NCBI GenBank assembly: GCA_963835215.1 | Contig: CAWIES010000002.1 | Coordinates: forward strand, 1,550,001-1,614,000 | DNA length: 64,000 nucleotides | Reading direction: 5' to 3' | Origin: Roseiarcus sp963835215 | Lineage (GTDB): Bacteria; Pseudomonadota; Alphaproteobacteria; Rhizobiales; Beijerinckiaceae | Shown here: in pieces, positions 27,011 through 35,237 of the stretch | How positions within the stretch are numbered: the first letter of the stretch is position 1 | How the letters are laid out: each line of letters starts with the position of its first letter | Program-made: the position numbers and the translations under genes | The notes under the pieces: model-generated | Seen by the model: only the letters and a program-made list of their open reading frames with translations | What the model was told of the DNA's origin: nothing | The model's database searches: none

Positions 27011-28322
27011 TGGTCACCTTGAACTGGTAGTTGATTTCCGCGCCGACCCGGTCGGCGAGAAAACTGGTGGTCGTCGTCAGCACCGCCGCGCCCGTGAGCC
27101 CTTTGAGCGATTTGCGCAGGTCGTCCTGCAAAGTGGTGATCTCCAGCGAGGGATCGCGGGTCGCGACGACGAACAGGCGCACTTCGTCCTCGATCGGCTC
27201 GATCGGGATTGCCGCGGTCAGCTCAAGACCATCCTGGCCGCGCGCGGCCGGCGCGAGCGAGTGGAAATGTTCGGCGTCGAGGATCACCGGATCGGCGGCG
27301 CGCGACACCGAGGCGATGAACAGGCGCGGCGAGCGCAGCGCGCTGGCGTAGGGCAGGCCGTCGCGCGCGCTCACACGCAGCACCAAGGTCTCGCCGCCAA
27401 CCACCAGCGGCTCGCGCTGGTCGTCGAAACACGGCCCCAGCAATTGCAGCTTGTCGGCGGTGGAATCGTAGCGGGCGCGCTGCGGCGAAGCATCGTCGGC
27501 CAGGCTGCGCGTCGCTTCGCCGAGCGGCTCGAAAGCGAGCACGACCGGGGCGTGGAGCAGCGTGATCCATAGGCTCGTGACAAGCGCGATCGCCGCCAGC
27601 GCCGCAACGACGCCGAGGGCGCGCGCCGGCGTGACGATCTCGCGCATGGCGAAGGGCCCTAGTGCAGCCTCGACCGCGTCGAGCGTGTCGGCGAAGACGA
27701 ACTCGAGCCGCGCGCCGGCGCTCTGCGCTTCCTGACGCAAGCGATCGAGCGTCGCCGCCTCGGCGACTTCCAGTGGGCGTCCGTCGATTGCGCTCGCCGG
27801 CAGCACGACGACCATGCGCCGACCTTCGAGCGCCTGACGATGCTGAACGATGTAGTCGCCGACGAGCGAGAGTTTGCCGCGCAGGCCGCCGACCGGACCG
27901 ACCGCCACCGCCGGCGCGCCGGGCGTAGTTGGCAGCACGATCTCGCCGGTGGCGAAGACGACGTCGGGATCGCGGCCGAACGCCTGACACATTGCCGCGA
28001 GGGTCAGCCCGAGGCCGGCAGAGCGGGCGTTCTCGTCCGACAGGCGTCCAACCTGCAACTCGGAAATGCGCAAGTTCCAGGGAATGACGCGGCCGTTACG
28101 GTGGGTGAGCCAGAGCCGGGCGCGGCGCGCGGCGACGAAGCGGGTGACCGCTTCGCGCACGGTCTGGCCGATGCCGTAGAGCCCGAAATCGAACAGTTCG
28201 GAAATCTGCGGCACGAGCCGCGCGGGATGCGGCTCGGGCGCGAAATCGCCGGCGATCGCCTCGAACACTTGCGCGCCTTCGCCATTCGCGCCGACCAGGG
28301 GCACGAAGACGCGGGCGGTCAC
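26988..28322 (-). CDS. Membrane protein with Lon-type (S16) Ser/Lys protease domain, no ATPase
   Basis: A 444-residue protein starting with GTG at 28322, overlapping the upstream stop (GTGA). Residues 60-225 resemble the Lon proteolytic domain: SAGLGLTLA with candidate nucleophile Ser 101, TGEIVLP at 125-131 and VGPVGGLRGKL with candidate Lys 150, in the order and approximate spacing of Lon (49 residues here, 43 in E. coli Lon). A single membrane helix follows at about 234-256, then a 190-residue C-terminal domain with a DUF4384-like look. No AAA+ domain is present. It is third in an operon of four. What I infer is a membrane-tethered ATP-independent peptidase or a non-catalytic relative; I have not seen a described protein with this layout. 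Confidence 0.72.
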   Translation of the reverse strand: MTARVFVPLVGANGEGAQVFEAIAGDFAPEPHPARLVPQISELFDFGLYGIGQTVREAVTRFVAARRARLWLTHRNGRVIPWNLRISELQVGRLSDENARSAGLGLTLAAMCQAFGRDPDVVFATGEIVLPTTPGAPAVAVGPVGGLRGKLSLVGDYIVQHRQALEGRRMVVVLPASAIDGRPLEVAEAATLDRLRQEAQSAGARLEFVFADTLDAVEAALGPFAMREIVTPARALGVVAALAAIALVTSLWITLLHAPVVLAFEPLGEATRSLADDASPQRARYDSTADKLQLLGPCFDDQREPLVVGGETLVLRVSARDGLPYASALRSPRLFIASVSRAADPVILDAEHFHSLAPAARGQDGLELTAAIPIEPIEDEVRLFVVATRDPSLEITTLQDDLRKSLKGLTGAAVLTTTTSFLADRVGAEINYQFKVTNDPHACT

Positions 28323-28759
28323 GGCGCGAGGTCCAAGAGCTCGATCTGAAGGGCGGCGAAGTCGGCGCGGGTCTGAGCGTCCTGGTCGAGCACGATGTGC
28401 AGCGCGCCGTCGCGGTCGAACACGCCGTCGATGGCGAGCGCTTCGCCCAGAACCACCCGCACTGATTTCTGCGCGTAGAGGCTGAGCCCGGCGACGCCCT
28501 GGGCTTGCAATGACAGCACGGTTGCGTTGTCGCCTTCGTGCAGGAGGCGGGCGAGCACCAACCCGTCGGCGCTCATCAGCCCGGCGGCGGGAAAGCGCCA
28601 TTCGCCGGGGCCCTTGGCCGCCAGCGCCGTGAAGGAGGACAGCGAGCGCGAGCGAACGCGGCCCCCGCGCATGTCGTCTTGGGCGATCGTCGTCTGGGTC
28701 GCGACGCGCAGGGTCCGCAAAAACCGAGCAGCATCGCGCGGATCGAACGTCGGATTCAT
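28319..28759 (-). CDS. Hypothetical protein of the Lon-like operon
   Basis: A 146-residue soluble protein, no signal peptide or membrane helix. The N-terminal third is basic and helical; the rest is beta-rich with a regular alternation of hydrophobic residues (TVLSLQAQGVAGLSLYAQKS, then VRVVLGEALAIDGVFDRDG), suggesting a small beta-sandwich or an OB-like fold. The ATG at 28759 has AAGGAGA upstream. The stop overlaps the GTG of the Lon-like gene, so the two proteins are probably made in fixed ratio. Family not recognised. Confidence 0.68.
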   Translation of the reverse strand: MNPTFDPRDAARFLRTLRVATQTTIAQDDMRGGRVRSRSLSSFTALAAKGPGEWRFPAAGLMSADGLVLARLLHEGDNATVLSLQAQGVAGLSLYAQKSVRVVLGEALAIDGVFDRDGALHIVLDQDAQTRADFAALQIELLDLAP

Positions 28760-28814
28760 CTCAATCTCCTTGGCGGGACCCTCGCCCCCCAGTTCGCGAG
28801 CCGTCGCGCCTCGT

Positions 28815-29903
28815 TTACGGTCTGGCGCTCGCCTGGACGACGAAGCGCGCCGTCCGCGCCGATAGATCCTCCACGTAAGCCGCTATGTCGCCTTCGAAAT
28901 CCGCCTTGACCCGACGGCGCAGGAACAGGCTTTCGCCCAGCGCCTCGCTGAGTGTGCGCCCGGCCATGATTTCCGCCAGCAGCTCGCGTTCGGGCGGGGC
29001 GATTGCGCCCGCCGCCACCGCCGCCTCGAGATAGGGGGCCGCCTCCTCGCGGCTCATCAGCGGCCCCTCGGCGTCCTCGGAGATTTCGGCCGCTTGCGTC
29101 GCCTCGACCGATTCGAACGAGACGATATAGGTCTGGTCCTGACCAGCGACGCGAGTGAGGATGGCGGCGCCGAGCGGCGTGGCGGCGAATTCCGCGCCGC
29201 TTTTGCAGCCGGGCACCGGCCCGGCGGCGAAGGCGGCTTCGAGCGCCTGGTCGCTCGGCCGGCGGCCGAGGATGTCGCCCATTTCGGCTTTGAGCGCCTT
29301 GAGGAAGCCGTTGGCCGATTTCAGCGTGTTGACGCCGGCGGCGTCCTCGCCAATCAGCCATTCCTTCGGGCAGAGCCCGAGGCGCAGTGTTTCGGCGTAG
29401 GGCCGGTTGGCGGCGTCGAGGCATTTGAGAATGCGGTTGGAGAATTCAAACAGTTCGCTGGTCTCGCGGAAGCGTCGCCGGCGCGGCGGGCCGCCAACCA
29501 GAGCCTTCCAGGTCGACAGAGCGTCTCCAACCGCCGCCGGGGCGACCGGGCCGGCGGCGCGGCTTGCGACCAGAGCCGCGAGATTGTCGGCCGAAGTCGG
29601 CTCGCTGCGGCGCGCGGCGATCGGCCGATCGAGCACGCGATCGAAATAGAATTCGGCGGCTTCCTCGACGCCATCGGGCGGAGGATAGGCCCACACGCCG
29701 ATCAGGCCTTCAGAATAGCGGCGATTCGTGGTCAGCAGCCGGCGCACGCGCTCGAAGAGATGGAAGGGTTTGACGACGACGATCTCTTCCTCGTCGCCGA
29801 GCGTGTCGTTGCCATTGGCGAGATTGGCCAGATGGCCGGCGAAATAGGCGACGATGTCGCGCCCCGTCTTACCCGCCCGCCCAGCGCTCATATTCCCAGT
29901 CAT
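28815..29903 (-). CDS. Hypothetical protein, first gene of the Lon-like operon
   Basis: A 362-residue soluble, acidic, largely helical protein. Visible segments are DEEEIVVVKPFHLFERVRRL near residue 37, TSELFEFSNRILKCLDAANR in the middle, and a DILGRRPSDQALEAAF region. No catalytic motif or known domain is evident. ATG 29903 is listed; ATG 29891 with GGGA upstream is equally possible. A gap of only 55 bases separates it from the next gene, so it heads the operon. Upstream it is divergent from the dipeptidase gene. Confidence 0.65.
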   Translation of the reverse strand: MTGNMSAGRAGKTGRDIVAYFAGHLANLANGNDTLGDEEEIVVVKPFHLFERVRRLLTTNRRYSEGLIGVWAYPPPDGVEEAAEFYFDRVLDRPIAARRSEPTSADNLAALVASRAAGPVAPAAVGDALSTWKALVGGPPRRRRFRETSELFEFSNRILKCLDAANRPYAETLRLGLCPKEWLIGEDAAGVNTLKSANGFLKALKAEMGDILGRRPSDQALEAAFAAGPVPGCKSGAEFAATPLGAAILTRVAGQDQTYIVSFESVEATQAAEISEDAEGPLMSREEAAPYLEAAVAAGAIAPPERELLAEIMAGRTLSEALGESLFLRRRVKADFEGDIAAYVEDLSARTARFVVQASARP

Positions 29904-30057
29904 CCGCCTGTCGCCGAGCGGCGACCGGCCGCGCGCCTCGGGCGGCATTATCAGCCCGAGCGCCCCAATGACAAGCTGGAGGACCTGTTAACCATGGCGG
30001 CGCTGGCGCGAGGCGGCGATTGGTGATTGCATCGGGCGCCGATTGAAGGGGAGATTC

Positions 30058-31245
30058 GTGGACGCGATGCGAGACGAAGACGCGCTGACCCAGGCCGAAG
30101 CCTTGCTGACGCGCGCGCCGCTGTTCGATGGCCACAACGATCTCGCCTGGACGATCCGTATCGACAAGTCGGCGCGCGGCGACGTCATCGCCTACGACCT
30201 CACCCGCGTCCATGCGGAGAGCGACACCGACATTCCGCGTCTGCGCGCGGGCAAGGTCGGCGGCCAGTTCTGGGCGGCCTTTCAGCCGACCGGCGCGCCG
30301 CACCCCGCGCGCACCGCGCTCGAACAGATCGATCTCATCCGCCGCATCGAAGCGGCGCATCCGGGCGTATTTTATCCGGCGCGCTCGGCCGCCGATTTCG
30401 CGCGGGCGCGCAAAGCCGGCAAGATCGCCTCCTATATCGTCGTCGAGGGCGGCGTCGGTCTGGAGAATGCGCTGGCGCCGCTGCGTCTGTGGCACGCGGC
30501 GGGCGCGCGGATGTTGATCCCCTGCCACAACGAGACGCTCGACTGGGTCGACTCGGCGACCGACGCGCCGCGCCACGGCGGCTTCAACGCCTTCGGCCGG
30601 GCGGTGATTGGCGAATGCAATCGGCTTGGCGTGATCGTCGACGGCGCGCATGTCTCGCACGACGGCATCCGCCGCCTGCTCGACGTCAGCAAGGCGCCGA
30701 TCCTGCTTTCGCACTCCAACGCCTATTCGCTCTGCAACCACCCGCGCAATGCGCCCGACGATGTGCTGAAGCGGCTGAAGGAGAATGGCGGCGCGGTGCT
30801 GGCGACCTTCGTGCCGGGCTTTGTTTCGCAAGACTTGCGCAACTGGCTCAAGGGCTCGCTCGACAGCTTTGGCAAAGCGCCTTCGGTCATCGACCCCAAG
30901 GGGCGGATCGCCGCGCTCGAAGCGCGCAGCGGGCCGGCGCCGCGCGCGACGCTCGCGGAAGTCGCCGACCACATCGTCTATTTGGTCGAGACGGCGGGGA
31001 TCGACCACGTCGGCATTGGCTCCGACTATTACGGCGGCCCGGAGCCGATCGGGCTCGAGAACGTCAGCCGCTTTCCGCACCTCTTCGCCGAGCTGATCGG
31101 CCGCGGCTTTTCCGAACGCGATCTTGCCAAGATCGCCAATGGCAATGTGCTGAGGGTGATGCGAAAGGTTGAAGAGGTCGGCGAAGTCCTGCGCGAAGTC
31201 AGGGAGCCGGCGGTCGGGCGGATCGAGGATTATCCGGGGGCGTGA
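30058..31245 (+). CDS. Membrane dipeptidase (peptidase family M19)
   Basis: A 395-residue renal-dipeptidase-type zinc enzyme. Metal-site elements are DGHNDLAW near residue 28, the bridging Glu in VVEGGVGLEN, and the two later histidines in GAHVS and LSHSNAY, followed by GIGSDYYGG. It should cleave dipeptides, possibly including D-residue or beta-lactam-like substrates. The GTG at 30058 is chosen because AAGGGGAG lies five bases before it; a TTG at 30043 and ATG at 30067 are alternatives. No signal peptide is visible, so it is probably cytoplasmic. Confidence 0.9.
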   Translation: MDAMRDEDALTQAEALLTRAPLFDGHNDLAWTIRIDKSARGDVIAYDLTRVHAESDTDIPRLRAGKVGGQFWAAFQPTGAPHPARTALEQIDLIRRIEAAHPGVFYPARSAADFARARKAGKIASYIVVEGGVGLENALAPLRLWHAAGARMLIPCHNETLDWVDSATDAPRHGGFNAFGRAVIGECNRLGVIVDGAHVSHDGIRRLLDVSKAPILLSHSNAYSLCNHPRNAPDDVLKRLKENGGAVLATFVPGFVSQDLRNWLKGSLDSFGKAPSVIDPKGRIAALEARSGPAPRATLAEVADHIVYLVETAGIDHVGIGSDYYGGPEPIGLENVSRFPHLFAELIGRGFSERDLAKIANGNVLRVMRKVEEVGEVLREVREPAVGRIEDYPGA

Positions 31246-31343
31246 AGGGGCTTGACCGTCAAGCCTGTCGGCGGCTCGCGGCCTTTCGCGTAGATCACTT
31301 TCCCAGCTAACCTGCACCCGGACCTTTGGCGCGAGACATCAGC

Positions 31344-32366
31344 ATGAAAAAGATCGGCTTCCTCTCATTTGGGCACTGGACGCCGTCGTCTCAGTCGCAG
31401 ACGCGCTCAGCCGCCGACGCACTTCTGCAATCCATCGATCTCGCCGTCGCGGCCGAGGAAGTGGGCGCGGACGGGGCCTATTTCCGCGTCCATCACTTCG
31501 CCCGGCAGCTTGCCTCGCCGTTCCCGCTCCTAGCCGCAGTGGGCGCCCGGACCCGCCGCATCGAGATCGGCACCGCGGTCATCGACATGCGCTATGAAAA
31601 CCCGCTCTACATGGCCGAGGACGCCGGCGCTGCCGACCTGATCGCCGCTGGCCGGCTGCAACTGGGCATCAGCCGGGGCTCGCCCGAGCAGGTGATCGAT
31701 GGCTGGCGTCATTTCGGCTACGACCTGGAGGAGGGCCAGAGCGACGCCGACATGGGCCGGCGCCATGCCGAAGTCCTTCTCGAGGTGTTGCGCGGCAAGG
31801 GTTTTGCCCAACCGAACCCTCATCCCATGTTCCCCAACCCGCCCGGCCTCCTTCGCCTCGAGCCCTATTCAGAAGGCCTGCGTGAGCGGATCTGGTGGGG
31901 CGCCGGCTCCAACGCCACCGCGACCTGGGCGGGAAAGCTCGGGATGAACCTGCAAAGCTCGACGCTCAAGGACGACGAGACCGGCGAGCCGTTCCACGTC
32001 CAGCAAGCCGCCCAAATCCGGATGTTCCACGCCGCCTGGAAAGAGGCCGGCCATAAGCGCGAACCGCGCGTCTCGGTCAGCCGCAGCATCTTTCCCGTGG
32101 TGGATGATCGGGACCGCGCCTATTTCGGGCGTGGCGGCAAAGAAGAGGACCAGATCGGCTTCATCGATGAGAAAACCCGAGCGATCTTCGGCCGCGGCTA
32201 CGCCGCCGAGCCGGACCGCCTCATCGAACAACTCAGAGGGGACGAGGCGATAGCGGCGGCCGACACGCTGCTCCTCACCATCCCCAACCAGCTCGGCGTC
32301 GCATATTGCGCGCACGTCATTGAGGCGATCCTGAAACAAGTCGCCCCGGCCCTTGGCTGGCGCTGA
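31344..32366 (+). CDS. LLM-class flavin-dependent oxidoreductase
   Basis: A 340-residue luciferase-like TIM-barrel protein. Motifs of the family are AEEVGADGAYFRVHHFARQL near residue 40, TRRIEIGTAVIDMRYENPLYMAEDAG near 75 and LQLGISRGSPEQV near 112. It is expected to use reduced F420 or FMN to oxidise an unknown substrate. The ATG at 31344 is preferred over the in-frame TTG at 31326. No flavin reductase is adjacent. Confidence 0.88.
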   Translation: MKKIGFLSFGHWTPSSQSQTRSAADALLQSIDLAVAAEEVGADGAYFRVHHFARQLASPFPLLAAVGARTRRIEIGTAVIDMRYENPLYMAEDAGAADLIAAGRLQLGISRGSPEQVIDGWRHFGYDLEEGQSDADMGRRHAEVLLEVLRGKGFAQPNPHPMFPNPPGLLRLEPYSEGLRERIWWGAGSNATATWAGKLGMNLQSSTLKDDETGEPFHVQQAAQIRMFHAAWKEAGHKREPRVSVSRSIFPVVDDRDRAYFGRGGKEEDQIGFIDEKTRAIFGRGYAAEPDRLIEQLRGDEAIAAADTLLLTIPNQLGVAYCAHVIEAILKQVAPALGWR

Positions 32367-32428
32367 CGCCTGAGCGCTTTCCGCCCCTCCCTGGAAACGG
32401 ACCGACGCCAAGCGCTCGATCTTGCCCC

Positions 32429-33085
32429 CTAGTTCTGCAGCACCACCACCTGGGCGCCGACGGGGACGCGATTGTAAAGATCGATGATGTCTTGATTGAC
32501 TAGGCGGATGCAGCCGCTGGAAACCGCCGTTCCGATCGTCTCCGGCTCGGTCGTTCCGTGCAACCTGAAATACGTGTCCTGGCCGTCGCGATAGAGGTAG
32601 AGCGCGCGCGCGCCCAAGGGATTGTCGATGCCCCCGGGCATTCCTCCCGCGTAGGCCGCGTAACGCGGCATGGCGTGGATCATCGTCTGCGTCGGGATCC
32701 AGCTCGGCCATTCCGCCTTGCGCCCGATGATTGCGTTGCCGTGGAAATTCAGCGCCTCCTCGCGGCCGACGCCCACCGCATAGCGAAGCGCGCGCCCCTC
32801 GCCCAGGACGAGATACAGGCGGCGCTGAGCGACATTAACGACCACCGTTCCCGGCTTATACGGGCCCGAGAACGAGACTTCCTGCCGGGCGAGCTGCGGA
32901 TCGCGCTGCGCGAGGTCGACGTCGGCGATCGGAAATTTTTCGTTGGAGATCGGGCCGTAGCTGCCGTACATCGCGCCGGGCGCGTTGCAGCCGGCCGGAA
33001 GGGCGAGAACGCCAACCATGAAGACGCGTCGACTCAAGGTCGAAACGAATGGTCGACGATCGTTAGGCTGTGTCGTCTCGGTCAT
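32429..33085 (-). CDS. L,D-transpeptidase (YkuD family), exported
   Basis: A 218-residue periplasmic enzyme. The N-terminus has a twin-Arg-containing basic stretch, a short hydrophobic core and a lipobox-like LPAGC with Cys 33, so it may be a lipoprotein. The YkuD domain runs from about 80 to 217, with the catalytic HGTTEPETIG and SSGCIRLVNQD (His and Cys nucleophile). Such enzymes form 3-3 peptidoglycan crosslinks or attach proteins to the wall. Monocistronic, convergent with the LLM gene. Confidence 0.92.
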   Translation of the reverse strand: MTETTQPNDRRPFVSTLSRRVFMVGVLALPAGCNAPGAMYGSYGPISNEKFPIADVDLAQRDPQLARQEVSFSGPYKPGTVVVNVAQRRLYLVLGEGRALRYAVGVGREEALNFHGNAIIGRKAEWPSWIPTQTMIHAMPRYAAYAGGMPGGIDNPLGARALYLYRDGQDTYFRLHGTTEPETIGTAVSSGCIRLVNQDIIDLYNRVPVGAQVVVLQN

Positions 33086-33329
33086 GGCGCTCGCGTCTCG
33101 GATTTAAGGGAATCAGAAGCGGCGAATGTCCATGCTTTGCGGTCGAACTGCAAGGGGTTGCGCCCCGCGCATTTTATCACGAAGGCGCGCGCCGGCCGCG
33201 CGAGCAGAGCGAGACGCGTAGCGGAGCCGCCGCTAGGCGGACCTTGCCAAGGCCGATTTGGCCCCGCAAACTCAGCTTTCGCGAGACCGTCGCCCGGCCG
33301 TTTCGCCGTGGGTCGATTGGGGTGGCCTC

Positions 33330-35189
33330 GTGGATCAGCAAGTTGGTCGATCATTGCGCGTCGATGAGCCGCGCGGCTATGCGACGTCATCGCCGCTCGA
33401 ACTCTTTCTCACCCAGTGTCACGACGACGTCCGGCAGGATGGCTCGGGCGCGCTGGCGAACTACATCCCTGAGCTCGCGCGGGCCAATCCCGATCATTTC
33501 GGCGTCGCGCTGACGACGCTCGATGGACACACCTACGAGGTCGGCGACAGCCGCGCCCTGTTCACCATTCAATCGGTTTCGAAGGCGTTCGTGTTCGCGC
33601 TCGCCATGGAAATTCTGGGTGACGCGCGGGTCGAGGCGGCGATCGGCGTCGAGCCGAGCGGCGAAGCGTTCAACTCGATCCGCCTCACCGCCGACAATCG
33701 CCCGTTCAACCCGATGGTCAACGCCGGCGCGATCGCCTGCTCGGGGCTGATCCACCGGGTCGAGGGCGCGGGCGCGTTCGAGCGCATCCGCCAGGCGCTC
33801 AGCCGTTACGCGGGCAGGGACCTCGGCGTCGATGAATCGGTCTACGCTTCGGAGTCGGCGACCGGCGATCGCAATCGCGCCATCGCCTGGCTGCTGCGCA
33901 ACTATTCGGTGATCGAGGGCGACGTCAACGCGGTGCTCGACGTCTATTTCCGCCAATGCGCGATTCTCGTCACCGCGCGCGATCTGGCGGTGATGGGCGC
34001 GACGCTCGCCAACCACGGCGTCAACCCGGTCACCGGCGTCGTCGTCGCTTCACCCCATGTCGTGGCGCGAACGCTGTCGGTGATGACGAGTTCGGGCATG
34101 TACGATTACGCGGGCGAATGGGTCTACCGCGTCGGCATTCCGGCGAAAAGCGGGGTGGGCGGGGGGATCGTCGCCGCGCTGCCGGCGCAGATCGGCATGG
34201 GCACGTTCTCGCCGCTGCTCGATAGCCACGGCAACAGCGTGCGCGGGCTGAAGGTGTGCGAGGCGCTGTCGTCGCACTTTGATCTCCACATGCTCAATCG
34301 CAGCGCCGATGTGCGCACGAGCGTGATCGCCGACTACGAAACCGCGCGCTTCGCCACGCGCCGCAACCGGGCGCCGCACGAGCGCAAGATCATCGAAGAG
34401 CGTCATCACGATGTTCGCGTGCTCGAACTCGTCGGCGCGCTGAGCTTCGCGACCATCGACTACGTCACGCGCCAGCTTGCGGACAAACCGCCGGCCGCAT
34501 CGCTGTTGATCCTCGATTGCCGCCGCGTTCCCGCCATCACCGAGGCCGGTGCGCGCCTGCTTGGCGAGCACTTCGGGCGGCTGGCCGCGGCGGGAACGAC
34601 GGTCATTGTCGCCGGCGTCGACAAGGCTTCGGGGGTGTTCGAAGCAATCTGCAGCTTTGTCGCGGCCTCGCAACTGCGCCGGTTCGATTCACTCGACGAG
34701 GCGATCGAATGGGCGGAGGACCAGATCGTCTATCGCTATGGCGGCTTCAGCGGCCGGCCGGAGGCGGTCGGTCTCGCGGATCAGCCGCTGCTCGCCGGCC
34801 TAAGCAAGAAGGAAATCGCCACGTTGACCGCGCGCTCGGTCGAGCGGAGCTACGAGGCTGGCGCGCGCATCGTCGCGTCGGGCGAGCCGGCGCGCTCGGT
34901 GTTCTTTCTCGAAAGCGGCAATGTCAGCGTCAAGATGCCGAGCGGCGTGCGGCTCGCTTCCTTCGCGCCCGGCGTCAGCTTCGGCGAGATGGCGATGATC
35001 GAGCCACATCGTAGCGCCGACGTCTTCGCTGACACCGCGGTCAAGTGCCTCGAACTGCCGCTCGCGGCGCTGGGCGAGGAGGGCGCGCGGGTCACGACGC
35101 AGATCCTGCGCAACCTCGCGTCTTTGCTGGCGCGGCGCCTGATCCTCGCCAACGCCAAGGTCGACCTGCTCAGCGGGTTTTCTGACTGA
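33330..35189 (+). CDS. glsA: Glutaminase fused to STAS and cyclic-nucleotide-binding domains
   Basis: A 619-residue multidomain protein. The N-terminal serine-dependent glutaminase (about 20-320) contains the nucleophile motif TIQSVSKAFVFALAM (S-x-x-K), NPMVNAGAI, ESATGDRNRA, the YFRQCAI segment and GIPAKSGVGGGI, and should hydrolyse Gln to Glu and ammonia. A STAS domain follows (about 345-450, LLILDCRRVPAITEAGARLL) and then a cNMP-binding domain (about 490-595, GEPARSVFFLESGNVSV, GVSFGEMAMIEPHRSADV). The start is uncertain: GTG 33330 is listed, and a TTG at 33258 gives 24 more residues. The fusion suggests enzyme activity is gated by partner binding and cyclic nucleotide. Confidence 0.9.
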   Translation: MDQQVGRSLRVDEPRGYATSSPLELFLTQCHDDVRQDGSGALANYIPELARANPDHFGVALTTLDGHTYEVGDSRALFTIQSVSKAFVFALAMEILGDARVEAAIGVEPSGEAFNSIRLTADNRPFNPMVNAGAIACSGLIHRVEGAGAFERIRQALSRYAGRDLGVDESVYASESATGDRNRAIAWLLRNYSVIEGDVNAVLDVYFRQCAILVTARDLAVMGATLANHGVNPVTGVVVASPHVVARTLSVMTSSGMYDYAGEWVYRVGIPAKSGVGGGIVAALPAQIGMGTFSPLLDSHGNSVRGLKVCEALSSHFDLHMLNRSADVRTSVIADYETARFATRRNRAPHERKIIEERHHDVRVLELVGALSFATIDYVTRQLADKPPAASLLILDCRRVPAITEAGARLLGEHFGRLAAAGTTVIVAGVDKASGVFEAICSFVAASQLRRFDSLDEAIEWAEDQIVYRYGGFSGRPEAVGLADQPLLAGLSKKEIATLTARSVERSYEAGARIVASGEPARSVFFLESGNVSVKMPSGVRLASFAPGVSFGEMAMIEPHRSADVFADTAVKCLELPLAALGEEGARVTTQILRNLASLLARRLILANAKVDLLSGFSD

Positions 35190-35237
35190 CGCGCAAGCGA
35201 AGCGGCGTAGAGCGCGCCGCGCCGCGTTTTGCGTTTG

